This document shows, one piece after another, positions 11,540 to 23,599 of a stretch of 64,000 bases of DNA. Every line of letters starts with the position of its first letter. Position 1 is the first letter of the stretch. A model generated the notes under the pieces. It was not told the origin of the DNA. It searched no databases and saw only the letters and a list, made by a program, of their open reading frames with translations. Source of the DNA: Ochotona curzoniae (Eukaryota > Chordata > Mammalia > Lagomorpha > Ochotonidae); contig NW_024466599.1 in NCBI RefSeq assembly GCF_017591425.1, positions 74,194,501-74,258,500 on the forward strand, given 5' to 3'. Position numbers and translations under genes: made by a program.

Positions 11540-12330
11540 ACATTTTAATGTACTTTAATGTTCATTCTGTTTGCAATGGGTTTATTTCTTTGGTGACATC
11601 TTTTACGGTCCATGGATCACCTAAACGTGGCTGTTTAGTTTCCAGGTATTCAGACATTTTCCTGCTGCTGATTACTAACTTTGTGTTAATTACTAACATT
11701 CCATACAATTTTTATTCTTTTAAATTTTGTGATCTGCATTACAGTCCGGTCTGTGATCTAAATTATAGGAATAAATATGCCAAGTGCATTTGAAGAATAT
11801 GAGAGAACTTCAAAAATGTGGAAAATGCAACAAAGAGTATTTTGGCACCAAAAATTAGAAATCCATGCAAGGTTTTCATGTACAATTTTATGAAATTTAT
11901 ATTTCATGCATATTTTCCTTGAACTTTTTAAAGACCCCTTGTATCATTCACATCGTGTGAGATGTTCTATAAATGTCTATTGGGTACTGTTGATTGGTGG
12001 TTTCATTGAATTCTACTTCATTTGTAATTTGTGTAGTTCCAGCAGTTATTCAGAGGTTTCAAAGTTTGTAACAATAATCTGTCATGTGTGTTTCCATTCG
12101 TTTTTGCTTCATGTATTGTAAAGGCCTGTCCTTTGAGACATATGCCATTAGTACTACTGTGTCTTCTAGGTGCATTGGTATTTAATTATTTTAATCATTA
12201 TGCAATATACATCTTGCACCCAGTATATTTCCTCTCTCTGAAATCTACTTTCTCTGATTATGAGGTTATGTACACTTACTTCCCTTGATTAAACCCTATG
12301 TGTTTCTCTGGAATAAGAAAATGTATCTGC
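11540..12330 (-). repeat. Old antisense L1 fragment, ORF2 5' (endonuclease) region
   Basis: T-rich sequence with motifs such as 'ggtgacatcttttacgg' and 'ctctgattatgaggttatg' resembles the antisense of the ORF2 endonuclease region. It is interrupted at 11798-11943 by a MITE-like element. About 300 bp of unidentified DNA (11240-11540) separate it from the preceding L1 piece. Confidence 0.4.
11798..11943. mobile_element. Palindromic MITE-like element, copy 2
   Basis: TA dinucleotides border an imperfect inverted repeat. The left end has 'gaacttcaaaaatgtggaaaa' with 'tattttggcacca' inward. The right end, read inward, has 'ggtctttaaaaagttcaagg' and 'aaaatatgca'. The inner 'tattttggYaccaa' box is shared with the 6184-6407 copy. 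The element is shorter, probably by internal deletion, and has landed inside old L1 sequence. Confidence 0.55.
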
Positions 12331-13805
12331 TAAAAATTCTGTTTGACTGGGAAAGGCTATGCCTAATCTGGTCCCTTGGCTTTGGGGGAACTGCTTAAAA
12401 TCGACACTCACTGGCATCCCCAAGTGACTAGCTGCTCTAGCATTAAGTCCGAGATGTATGAAGCACAATGGGAAACATCAGGCCTCACCAGCAAGGTCAT
12501 TTATCAGTTCCTAAAGTCCGTAGTCTTTCTACCTTGCAAAATTCTTGGTTTTCCAGATGTAATACTCACAATTTTTTTAGCTATTCTTAGAAGGAAGAAC
12601 AGGAAAAAGTACATTTATTCCATCTTCCTGGAAGTGGAAGGGTTTTTTTTTTTTTTTCTTCATGCTTCGTTAAATTATTATTTCTTTGAAAAGATGACTT
12701 TTCTCCATGACAACTCTTTGACTAGATTCATTAATGGACAAATGAGTTATTTCCTCAGGTATTGAACGTTACAACAAAAGTAGCATTTGTGTTCATTAAA
12801 ATTTGAAAGCAGATATAAACAACAAATAGTTCTGATGATAGCTGCCTCATTTTAATATTTATATAGAAGTTGCCTCATCACAAATGCTAGATTTATGCTA
12901 TTATTCCTGTCTATCCTGGCTTTAAATAAATGTAAAAGCTGGCAAATATTACGACATCTATTCCTTATTTAGCTTTGAACTTAAGAATAGAAAATGCATC
13001 TCCTCATTAAAATTTGAAGAATGTCTATTTTGCGAGTAGAATTGCTACAGATCGGCTTACCTCTCTCTTCCTCTCTCTCAGTTCTCAAATACTTTCTTAG
13101 ACTTGTTCTAGCTCCCTCATTTTCATTAAATATAAAAGCATAAAATTATTCACACACCTCAAAATTTTCAAAAAAGCAACAAAACAAAGTATTTCTCATC
13201 TGCTCATGAATTCCTTTTGAATTACCTAGAAAAAAGAAGAGCCCTCAAAGAAGAGATCTGGGGTACGGGTGGGTAAGTCTGGGTAATAAATGGCTGAGAA
13301 AAACAAAGAAAAAAGGAGAATTAGGCAAAGGAATCACGGAGGATGGATCGGTACTCTGGCTGTGAGACCGCATTCAAACATCTCCTGCTATTGGCACCTA
13401 GAATTTGGTGTATTCATAACCAGCAAATGAGAAACTGCAAATGATGAGTTCCTTGCTGCCAGTAACTCCAGGTTAAACACAAATCAGGAACTGACTCCAA
13501 GCTGGTGATCCTGTCCGGGAACTCAACATGTTAAATTCTCATCATGATGATTTTTCTCAAGAACACAGGCAGCATATTGTCGCTTATTTAAAAAAAAATG
13601 AAATATTTGTTTCATCTCGAATTCAAGTAGAATATCTCAAATTTCCTTCAAATATAAATAGGTCAAAGTATGACAACAGTTACTTCTGAGCACTACAGAT
13701 GTGGTGCTGACGCCTCACTTCGCATCAGAATGGCAACTGTTCTATAGAGGCTACTGAGTACATATTTTAAGAAAGATGAGGCTAGAAAATGAAGGGATGT
13801 GATGT
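12331..13805. other. No gene or repeat recognised
   Basis: AT-rich unique DNA with a T-run near 12643-12658. Old L1 may extend into the first few hundred bases but is too diverged to call. Confidence 0.4.
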
Positions 13806-13995
13806 AATCTGAACATGTGTCGCTCCCTCTCCTCTGACACTGAATTCTAGCCCCGAAGGTGCGGGTGTCAGGGGGTGGGTCTTTTAGATGTGATCAGATC
13901 ACAAAGTCGGGATCAACACCTCCATACGAAGCACTCTAGTTCCAACTTTGGGTCTCCACCCTCTCTGCAATGACTGTCAGGGTTGCTCCAGAGCC
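13806..13995 (+). repeat. Possible MaLR-type LTR fragment
   Basis: 'gaattctagccccgaaggtg', 'gtcagggggtgggtctttt' and 'gatgtgatcagatcac' follow the order of the 5' half of ERVL-MaLR-like solo LTRs. It is a truncated fossil with no internal retroviral sequence. Confidence 0.4.
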
Positions 13996-14001
13996 CCCCT
14001 C

Positions 14002-14003
<2 letters not shown>

Positions 14004-14053
<50 letters not shown>
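14004..14053. repeat. (CA)25 microsatellite
   Basis: Uninterrupted CA units across 50 bp; probably polymorphic. Confidence 0.95.
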
Positions 14054-14054
<1 letters not shown>

Positions 14055-14059
14055 CAGAA

Positions 14060-14542
14060 TAGATAAACAGAGAACAACAAGGAAAGCTTTGTCAGCATGG
14101 ACTCACACATACTTTACTAGGTAGGACACAGAGCAAGTACTCCTCAATTGTGGAAATGTCAATGGAGTAGTCACAGGATGTGATTAAGAACTTGCATTAT
14201 TTACAATATATTGTTTACTCAAAAAAAAAAAAGTGCTCTCGGAGAGCTTTCCTTTCTACCAAGTGTGGAAACTGCGACAAGATTCCATCCACGCACCAAC
14301 AAGACAACCCTTGGATCTTACAGAAGATAGAAAACTCTCCTCATGAGCAGAACTACTGTCCCATGATCCTCAGGCACTTTCCAACTTTCTGTGGCTAATG
14401 AAGAAACTCTTGGAATGCCAATTCTGTTCCATCGGACGTGCTAGTCCATTGGCACAGGAAGGTGGACAGAGCTTTCCACGTGGCTGTCTGCACGCAAGTT
14501 GTCTACACAAAAGGCAGAGAAAAGTCCACTTTGAGAGCATTC
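14060..14542. other. No gene or repeat recognised
   Basis: Unique DNA with an A-run near 14221-14232. It leads directly into a 5'-truncated SINE. Confidence 0.5.
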
Positions 14543-14816
14543 CTGGCCCATGCGCCAGAATCCATTCTAATCCCAGCAGCCCCACTTCCCATTCAGTTCC
14601 TGCTTGTGGCCTGGAAAAGCAGTTGAGGGCAGCCCAAAGCCTGGTGACCTGTGTGGGAAACCCAGAAGAAGCTCCTGACTCCTGGCTTCAGAGCAGCGCA
14701 GCTCTGGCCATTGTGGCCACCTGGGGAGTGAATCAGCAGACGGAAGATCTTTCTCTCTGTCTTTCCTTCTCTCTGTATATCTGACTTTCCAATAAAAATG
14801 AAATAAATCTTGAAAC
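14543..14816 (+). mobile_element. 5'-truncated C-type SINE
   Basis: The match starts about at the B-box ('ccattctaatcccagcagcc') and runs through the CT-rich end to 'tttccaataaaaatgaaat'. The tRNA-like head is missing or unrecognisable. Its tail is followed by a non-SINE segment that also follows the SINE at 47432. Confidence 0.85.
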
Positions 14817-14855
14817 AGTGTATTTAGATGAAATGTCTGCAAATTTTAGTTATTT
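14817..14855 (+). other. Non-SINE 3' extension shared with the 47.4 kb SINE
   Basis: The block starts AGTGTATTTAGATGAAATG and ends GCAAATTTTAGTTATT. The same block, with two small differences, follows the tail of the SINE at 47759-47795, where it lies inside the target duplication. It is read as a co-mobilised 3' extension (3' transduction or subfamily tail). Confidence 0.7.
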
Positions 14856-15940
14856 TTGTTTTTTCAAAAGAATCAAAGTTCTGGAAGAGGGGAATTCAAA
14901 ATTTTTCTTACTCAAGAGTAATATTGACCTTGAATAAAGAAGTTTTATGTTCACTGTCCCAAACACAATGTCCAGGCAGGATCAATACCATTTTAAAACA
15001 GACTTTCAAATCATTAAGTGGAAGTTGTTTGGAAGAAATATTGACAATATATATCTATTCAATCAAATACGTGCAAAATAAAAATTACTTGTCATTATTA
15101 AGCATTTCACTTAATCCCTTTTACAACTTACTGAAGAAGCATGTTACTGATATTTTAAAAGATAAATTTTTGTCTGGTTTTGCTTAATTTTTGACCAGAG
15201 AAGTTTCAATTATTTTATAGGGAACAAGCAAAGGTAAGCATCCCTTAGCAACCACAGGGTTCTCTGTTTTTAGCAAAGGTTTTCCTTCTTGTTCCCAGTC
15301 ACGGATCCTCCAGGATGAGCATCTTGAAGGTAAGAAAAGTAGGAACCGGGAAGCTGGTGCCTTGTGCCAGTTGCTGTGCACCTGCTAATGAGGCTGACAT
15401 GTTTGGACGAAGCAACCCAATTTGCATTTGTCACCAGAGTGAGACATTAGCAGTGTGAATATGGAGAGGGACAGATGTGCCCCAGCAGGACTGCCACCTC
15501 CGACAGCCTGCTGTGCTACCAACACCAGGGAGGCTGCCAGCCCGAGGGACATGCCTCGCCTCCAAGGAGCCCGAGGTCTTGCCAGACAGAGCAGAATAGA
15601 GACAGATGTCCTTCTCCAAGGCCCTGGGGTTCTGGCGCATGGATGGGGGACCAAATTAACCAGTGCCCCTTGTGTGCTAAATTCACAGTCCTTGGGGATC
15701 ATTGCATTAAAGTATGAAGCACCCTATTGTTCTGCCTCCCCGTGCAATCCATGCTTCCTGTGTTCTTAAGAGATGCAAAGACTGTCATCTTCTGTTTCTT
15801 CTCTGAAAATAAGATAGCATCGCAATTAAGTATCGTTTGGAGTGGCAGGTGTTATTCCTAGAGAGATGGAAATCATTTTGGTACTATATCTGATTTCCTC
15901 TGTAGCCACATTTTCATTATCAAACAAAAAGTTTAGTCAT
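14856..15940. other. No gene recognised
   Basis: Unique DNA. A GC-richer patch at 15440-15710 contains overlapping open frames on both strands but no domain. No splice or promoter context was recognised. Confidence 0.45.
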
Positions 15941-15944
15941 TTTA

Positions 15945-18900
15945 TTTTGAACAGTTTCTGATCTGCAGGTAATAATTGCACATGTTTATGATGTGTAGTG
16001 CCATATTTCCATGCATACACATAACCCATCAAATGAAGCAACTAACCATTCCATTTCCTTATGTTTTCTTGGTGTTTGGAACCCACCAGCTCCTCTCCCT
16101 CACTGTTATATAATCTGTATATTACTATGAGTTAAACTCGTGTTGTTGTGCTCTGGAAGACTAGAACGTGTTCAGTCACGTGGCCGTGTTTCAGTTATAC
16201 ACATCTGACCTCTCCCATCCTGCTAGTTTCTTCAGATTGCTGTCCTAAGTTCAGGTTCACCAGTTTTTGTTAAACTTCCGCATATAGGAGAAAATACGCA
16301 CTATCGTTCTATGCTTAGCTCATTTCACAAAACATGATGTCACCTATTTTCACTCATTTTGCTGCGAATGTCAGAATTTCTGTTTTTATGACTGAATAAT
16401 ATGTAGATCACATTCCTTTTTCATGCATCCGTGGATGGGCACATGGGTTAATTAACACAGGAATGACTACACCACTGTCATGTGCTGGTTTCAGCGTATG
16501 AGCCCCTGTGTGTATGCAGAAGTGGCACAGCTGGTATAGTAGCCCTACTTTTTAGGTTTTTCAGGAACCTTTATGCTGCTGCCCATAATATTTGTACTGC
16601 TTCGCATTTCCAGCAGCAATTTATAAACGTTCCGCTTCCTCTCCATCCATGACAGGATTCATTACTACTTGTCTCTTCAGGATAGCCATTCGAACCGGAG
16701 TAAGATGGTATCTTACAGTGGTTTTCATTTGGTTTTCCCTGATGTCTAATAAAAAATTACTTTCATCTTCTATACATAGGTATGCACTTTTCCAGTGCCA
16801 TTTATTTAACTGATTCTTTTCTTCGGTGTGTGTCTTTGGTGACTTTGTTGAGAATCAGTTGACTGGAAATGCTTGAAAGAATTTCTGAGCGCTCTGTTTT
16901 GTTCCATTAATCTGTGCGGCCATCTTGTGACAATAACGTACTGTAACACTAGCTCTGTAGCGTGTTCAAAAATCAAAACCTGTGATGTTCCAAGTTTGGG
17001 TCTTTTATTTATGTTTTTTTTGCTATTTGCATGGTTTTCTCTGATTCTTTATGAATTTTAACATTGTTTTGTCTAGTTCTGCATATGTCATTGGTATGGA
17101 TTGCTTCGAATATGTAAATAACTTTGGGTTTGGAAATGTTAGCAATATTAATTCTTCCAGTATATGAACACGGTTCTTTCTGTTTCTTGTACTTACTTGC
17201 TGTCTTTCCTTAATGCTTTGTATGATTTCTACTTTAGAAGTCTTACATATCACTAATTACAGATATTTCTTTCAAGATATTTTTGTGGCTGTCTTGAACG
17301 GGAATAATCTTTCTTTCTCAACTATCTCGTTATCCATGTGTAAAACCACTGCTGAAATGGTTCATATTTTTATCCTATAAATTCACTCAATTTGTGCATT
17401 ACTAATGATCTCTTAGTAGAGCTTAGGTTTCTCCATATACAAAACGATGTGATTTTTACTCAAACATGATTTGATTTCTTTTCTTTCTGTTTGCTTGCCT
17501 TTTATTTGTTAATTTTGCTTAATTTGTCCAGGCAAGAAGCTCTGCAGTACACTAAATAAGAGTGAATGGAGTGGTCATTTTGTCTGATTTCATGTCTCAG
17601 AGGAATTAGTTCAATTTTTTTTCCTGATTCAATACAGTGTTTTTACAGTGGATTTTTTATATATGGTATTTATTCTGTTGAGGTGTGTTCTCCTTCTATC
17701 TAATCGATTCGAGAATTTTCTGCTTCTATTGGGATGATCATGCAATTTTATCCCTCATTCTACTAATGTGATGCCACACATTTATTAATTTGCTGATGTC
17801 AAACCAGCTCTGCCTATCTCGTTAAGTCTCAGTGTGAATAATCTTTGTGATGTGTTGTTGAATTCAGTCTTCTAGGTTTTGTTGAGAATGTTTTCATCTG
17901 TGCTCATCAAAAAAATATCCTTTCTTGTTGGTTTTGGTCTAGTTGCAGAATCAAGATAATACTCATCTTGCATATACAATGACTTCAGATGAGCTACCTG
18001 TCTTTGCATGTTTCTGGCGTAAGTTGAGAAGGGTTAGTGTTAATTTTTCTTTTACTGTTTCATAGAACTCATCATTTAGCAGAAGCCCTCTCGTCCTTAA
18101 GACTCTTCATTACTGCCTCACTCCCACTACTCATTATTGGCTTATTCGAGTTGTCTGTGTCTTCATGGTTCATTTTGCTAAGTTGTAAACATTTGGAAGT
18201 TCTTTTCTCTGTTCTATTGTTCGTAATTACCTCAAATGAGCTTTTGTATCTGTGTGGTACAAGTTGTGATATCTTCCTTCTAATCTATAATTTATTTGAG
18301 TCCTCATTTTTTTTACAAGTCCTACTAAAGATTTAATACTTTTGTTTATATTTTCCAGTAATTAACTCTTCATTTAATTTCAATACCTTTCATTCATTCA
18401 ATACATTTCACTGTACTTTTAAGTCTACTTCTTCACTGGCATTGGATTATTTATTTTTCTCTCTTAATTTGCATCTGGTTTATTCTTGTTTTTTTTTTGA
18501 TTCTCAAGATGAATTTTAAGTTGTTTCCTTGTTTCAATGTAGATGCTTGTTTGTTCAAACTTCCCTTCTGATTAGATGTTTGCTATTTCCTATAAATTTT
18601 TATATGTTTCCACTTTAATTTTATAAAATTTTTAAATCTTCTATTCTGTGATGATCCATGTTCCTTCATTAACATGCTCTTCAGCCCCCTTATATTTGTA
18701 TAATTTCTAAAGGATATTTCACTCATTGCCTCATGGTTTTATTCCATTGTGGCTAGAAAATACATATGTTATAGTTTCAATGTTTGGAATTTGTTGAGAT
18801 TTGTTTTGTGACCTTGTTTATGGTCTGTTCTGAAGAATGTTCCATGTGCTGATGAAAAGAGTGTGTAGAATACACAGCTGTTTGATAGACTCTCGTGTAT

Positions 18901-20870
18901 ACTCCTGTTACATACATTTGGTCTACAGAGTGATCTAATTCTGATGTTTCTTTGTTGATATTTTGTCTGAATGATCCATTGAAGAAAGTACGTTGTTGAA
19001 TTCCCCCAACTATTATTGTCTTGGAAATTAACTCTCCCTGTCTATCTTGTAGCATTTGTCGTGTAAAATTGGCTGGTCTAACATTTGGTCTATATGCATT
19101 TACAATGGTGACATCTTGCCACAGTTCTCATCATATTGTTTTTCTTTACATTTTTTGTAGGTACTGTCTTAGAGTTTGTTTTTGTCTAAAATATAGATGT
19201 TTCTGTTCACTTTGGGTTTCTTTTTGCACAGATAATCTTTCCCAAGCCTTTTGCTTGTAGTCTGCGTGTGTCTTTGGCGATAAAGCTGATTTCCCGTAGG
19301 CAGCACATCATTTTTTCTTGTTTGTTTTCCAACCAGCCAGTTGGCATCTTTTAACAGGTTGTTGAGTCAACTTAGATTCATACTTATTATTGACAAGTAA
19401 TTCTTAAATCTGCCATTTAAAAAAATGTTTATTTTCATACGCTTAGTTCTCCTTATACTTTCACGTCTTTTCATGATGGTGGCTTCCGTGTTTTTCTATA
19501 TCCCTTAAGTATCTCCTGGAAGATCGGTCTATGAGGATGAACTCCTTTAGTCTTTACTTTTCTTGGGAAGTCCCCATTTCTCTTTCACTTAAGAAAAGTT
19601 AACAGCAATTTTCTTTTACAACTAGAAATATGTTATTTCGTTTCCACCTAGTCTGTAAGAGTTCTGTTGAAAAGTATTGTTAATCTAACAGTAGTTCCCT
19701 TCAAAGTGATTTGGGAATTTTCCCTTGCAGATTTAAGAATTCGCTCTTTTCAGCATACTTTTGAGAGTCGACTCTACGATTTCAGGTTAAGGATCATTTT
19801 TGATCATGTCTTTTTAGATTTCTATGGAAATTCTTGTGCTTTGATAAATATCTCAGACATGACTTTTCTGAATAGATTTTCTTTTACTTTCCCTCCAGTT
19901 TGTTCCTAGAAATCCCCAAAACTTGGGTATTTTAGTGGTACCCCCGACATCTTCATTATTTTATATTTCTTTTTCATCTTTTATCTTACTGTGAAATTTC
20001 AAAATGCCTGTTTTCAAGCTCGGATATGCTCTCTCATTCTTTGTTCTGTCTGTTTTGGAGACCTTGACTGTGTTTCTGGATGGGCATGCACAGCTTCCTG
20101 CATGTACCAGTGTTCTTGCAAGCTTAGGAAGGGAGTCGTGCTGGAGCTGGGCTAAGTCCACAACAGTGAGTGCTGCCCTGAGACAAAAGAGGGGATGTAG
20201 AGGGATGGCACTAACAATGTAGAGAAAAGTTCGCCTACTCGAAAGGCCCTGGGAGAATAACATCTCAGGAGAGCAGAACCACTAAATTTTGCCTAATTGT
20301 TTGGGCTGAAGCGACTGGCTCGCTGTGGCTGCTGGCCGCCGTGGGATTGGGAGACTATAGCCCTTTTGCTACTGCAGCCTCATGGTGAAATCTGCAAAAG
20401 CCTCCATTTTTTAGGGCAGGATGGGTCCCAACAGTGTCTCTCTAGATAAAGTCACAGCTTATACTCTGAGGGATGGGGAGCAGGCAATGTGAGTTCCTTC
20501 TTTCATGTCTTCTAGGTAGCTCCCACTTGTGCTTTCTGAGCCTGTGATGAAGTGAATCCCTCTTGTAAATAGTATTACAGATTTGCAATATGGTTAAAGA
20601 CAGGGTCTGCTGGATTCTACAACAGAGAACTACCTGGTTGAGGTCATGTTTGCCCAGAGGATCTTTTTTCCTGTAATTATGTTGCTATTTCAGCTCTCTG
20701 TGTTCTTAAATGCCCTATATCTCTCTTCCCAAACTCCGGGATTCTCCAGCTGGTATTCCCCTTAAAATGAACTTACCTGCTTCCTATACTGCTTCTTCTG
20801 TATGGAGGAAGACACAAATGCAAGGCACTTCTATCTGACCATCTCAGAGAACCCAGGATAAGAATTTTGC
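15945..20870 (-). repeat. Ancient, nearly full-length antisense L1
   Basis: The order along the plus strand is the reverse of an L1. An L1 3'-end-like segment lies at about 15945-16250. The ORF2 C-terminal region follows at about 16250-16790, including 'ggatagccattcgaaccggagtaagatgg'-type sequence. Reverse-transcriptase regions span about 16790-18100 and upstream ORF2, including endonuclease, about 18100-19360 ('ttgtgaccttgtttatggtc', 'gaatgttccatgtgctgatg'). A more diverged 5' portion reaches about 20870. All frames are destroyed by stops and indels. The near-complete order suggests a single old insertion of about 4.9 kb. Confidence 0.75.
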
Positions 20871-20924
20871 ATTAGAGGGAAATGAAATTCATATTCTACA
20901 ATATTTTTATGTAGCCTTGTGATA

Positions 20925-21105
20925 TAAGGCAAGGGCCAGCAAAATTTTTTGCAAAGGACCAATAGTAAACTCTTACACTTCATGGATCTCCTCCTTAACC
21001 ATTCAGATCTACTGTTACATTGAGAAAGCAGCCATCAGCAACACATGAATGGATGGACATGGCTGTGTGTCAAGAACAATTTCCCTTCTAGAAACAGGCA
21101 AAGAT
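20925..21105 (+). repeat. hAT-type mammalian DNA transposon relic
   Basis: 'gccagcaaaattttttgcaaagg', 'gaaagcagccatcagcaacac' and 'gaatggatggacatggctgtg' occur in the order of a well-known mammalian-wide non-autonomous hAT element. The exact family name is not asserted. It is a non-coding fossil. Confidence 0.6.
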
Positions 21106-21109
21106 TCAG

Positions 21110-21630
21110 ATGTGTCCCCCCAATCGTAGGTGCTCCATCCCTGTCATAGGAAAAGAGAATTATCTGGAAACTATGCATAGTTTTTACAACTCTTTCCTTG
21201 TTTCATGAAACAAATTACATAATAGGCGTTGCACAAGAGCAAGGGTGCTCATTCAGGCACCCGAGACCAAGCTTGGTTCTTTCCCCCACAGCTGACTGGT
21301 CTCCACAAGATAGTTCAGCCTTTCTAAACCTGGAGCAGGAGGCTATGGCCTCTTTCTGGTTCCCAGTGGCTGTTGAGACTTGAAAGGATGTTGCACAAAC
21401 ATGACACTGTGTACTGAATAAGCACTCCACAGTCAACGTATGTACCTCCAGACTCACCGTGAATCCTAACACACTCTCCTGCAGCTCCTACTCCTCTCCT
21501 GCCATTCTGATCCCTCCAGCTCTCACTCCCAAGTTGTCTCTTCTGAACAACTGGCTATGAGCGTTCTCAAGCATCCTGGTCTCAGCTGTCCTCTGTCTCA
21601 TTAAGTAATGACACCAGCAAGGGAAAAAAA
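21110..21630. other. No gene or repeat recognised
   Basis: Unique DNA; no feature recognised. Confidence 0.5.
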
Positions 21631-21634
21631 TGTG

Positions 21635-21938
21635 CTGGGGCCGACATTTGGGATAGTACTTAACACAGCACTTGGAATGCGTGCATCATGGTTTAGCGTG
21701 TTAGAGGTTTAATCTTGGCTCTGCTTGCTGTTCTCATTTCTTCTTACACATTTTCTGGGAGACAGTAAGTAATGGTTCAACTACTTGGATAGTCTCCACC
21801 CATGCAGCACACTGCAGTTGAGTTTCTGGTTACCAGCTTCAGCCTGACTGAGCCCCAGTTGCTGCAGCCATCTGTGGTATCAGCAGAAGATGGGAATGGA
21901 ATCACTCTCTGCCTTTCAAATAAATACATATTTTTGAA
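21635..21938 (+). repeat. Old C-type SINE
   Basis: A degraded head ('ggggccgacatttgggatag') is followed by middle blocks, the late block 'gcagccatctgtggtatcagcagaagatgg' in part, and the terminus 'ctttcaaataaatacat'. An old subfamily with many substitutions. Confidence 0.6.
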
Positions 21939-21939
21939 A

Positions 21940-22325
21940 TTCCCTCTGTCTCCTTGTAGTCAGCACTTGACAAGAAAACAGATTAGTAAGAAGCAAGGTT
22001 ACTTTTATTCATACGCACACACATGGAGTTCACAGAAAACTAAAGCTGGAAATAGAATTTGAGACTTATGTGCCGTTCTAATAGGGGAATAGCAGAGAAA
22101 GACACTTAGACGAAAACTAACGACTTTTAGGGAAAAAAATAAGTGGATCATTAGGTGAATAAGTGGGAGATAAAATGGTTTTATGAATATGTCTGTTTTG
22201 ATGTGGAAATAACTTACTAGGCCCAACGATAAGAGTCAATCTTCCTTGATTATGAGACCCCCAGAGGGGGAATTTAGGGTAATTGCATCATTTGGTAAAT
22301 CCCTAACTTTAGGTAGATACAAAGG
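21940..22325. other. No gene or repeat recognised
   Basis: Unique DNA between an old SINE and an LTR relic. Confidence 0.5.
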
Positions 22326-22329
22326 CATT

Positions 22330-22705
22330 ATAGTCTGGATAAGATTTGAATATGTTTCCCAAAAGTTAATGTATTGGAAGTTTGGTCTTTATTGTGAAAG
22401 TGCTCACATGTACAGGGTTTATGAAGAGGTAAACCCTGGTAGGAGGCATTCATCTAGTTCTTGTGTGTCCTTGGTTACTTTCCCAAGCAGCAAGCTGTTA
22501 AATGAAGAATCGGCTGATACTGAATCCTTTTGGCTGCCTGTCTGCTCATGCTATCTCTCTTACTGGTCCACATTCCCATTCCGTCCTTGACTAGGTTGTG
22601 AGACCACCGTGAGGTCCTCACCAGAGCTGAGCAGGTGCTGCAGTCATGTCCTTGAACCTCAGAACCGTGAGTTATGTAAACCGCTTCTGTTTCTAACACG
22701 TCCAT
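22330..22705 (+). repeat. MaLR-type solo LTR relic
   Basis: The element starts with 'gatttgaatatgtttcccaa' and 'agttaatgtattggaagtttg' and ends near 'gaacctcagaaccgtgag'. This is the order of ERVL-MaLR-like LTRs. No internal region, primer site or partner LTR is present, so it is a degraded solo LTR. Confidence 0.55.
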
Positions 22706-23485
22706 TCTCTGCTGCTTTCACAACAGAACATCGAGTGATACCGTTCAGGAAAAATAGCTCATTCTCAAATTCCTTCTGCTGAACATGATTTTTATGTCAT
22801 GAGGACATAATCTGGACTCATTCAATACTGACTCCCAGGGTGTCAATCATAGTTTCTCAGCCAAAGGTCCACAAAAAAAAAGAAAAAGAAAGAAAAAAGG
22901 TGTTCTTTCAGTGTCAGTGCATCTTCAGAAAACTCTAACCATTTCACTCAAGACTGGACCCCTCACACAAATTTCTTCAATGTCTCATAGCCACACTGAC
23001 AGCCAGGAATCCACTTTTGTGTCTTTAGTGTCTGCCACTGTCCTCAGAGTCCCATTGTCGCCCAGCAATCACACTTGCTGCTCTCCCAGATCCAAACCAT
23101 GTGAAATGCTACAGGTTCACCCTCAAAACCACCTGCCACTGTACCTTCCCTTCTTGTCTCAGATCCTCAGTTTCAGGGCACACCGTTTTTTTCCCAATCT
23201 GCAGTTGGTTGAGTCTGTGAATAGAGAACTCCTGGATTTAGAAATCCAATGTACCAGCGTTTCTGAATCCTCCCTTCCTCCCATGTTGTTCCCTCTGAAT
23301 CCTATTGCCCAAACTCCTTATCAAAATTCTGGCTGTGGTTCAGAATTTTTCTCACAAGCAATCTTGCTAGACTTTCTCTGTGAGAATATGTCCCTGTTTA
23401 TTTTTTTAAAGTCTAGTTATTGATGCATGTGTAACTCACTGGCACTTACTAAACCCTGCCCTGAGTTTCCATCGGTTGTATTTTC
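22706..23485. other. No gene recognised
   Basis: Contains an A-rich run (22870-22900) and an open frame of about 170 codons (22911-23423) without recognisable domains. Part of it may be old L2 sequence. Confidence 0.4.
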
Positions 23486-23489
23486 TCAT

Positions 23490-23590
23490 CTGACTGCAGC
23501 TCCTGGAAGACAAGAATTGTGCCTCTTACATCCGTATGCCTTGCATGGTCTATCAGTACTGTGCAAATATCAAGCCTCTAAGCAACATAT
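23490..23590 (+). repeat. Possible L2 3'-end relic
   Basis: 'gactgcagctcctggaagac' followed by 'aagaattgtgcctcttac' resembles the 3' region of LINE L2. It is short and diverged. Confidence 0.4.
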
Positions 23591-23599
23591 TGTATAAAT

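Noticed and set aside
13981..14060. CRISPR-like or tandem spacer array
   Set aside because: It is a plain CA dinucleotide repeat. The window is mammalian and shows no repeat-spacer structure anywhere.
22330..22705. Full endogenous retrovirus
   Set aside because: This and the other LTR-like relics are isolated solo LTR fragments; no paired LTR, primer-binding site or internal gene was seen.
22911..23423. Open frame of about 170 codons on plus
   Set aside because: Serine/leucine/proline-rich composition from CT-rich DNA, no recognisable family, and adjacent to a probable L2 tail.
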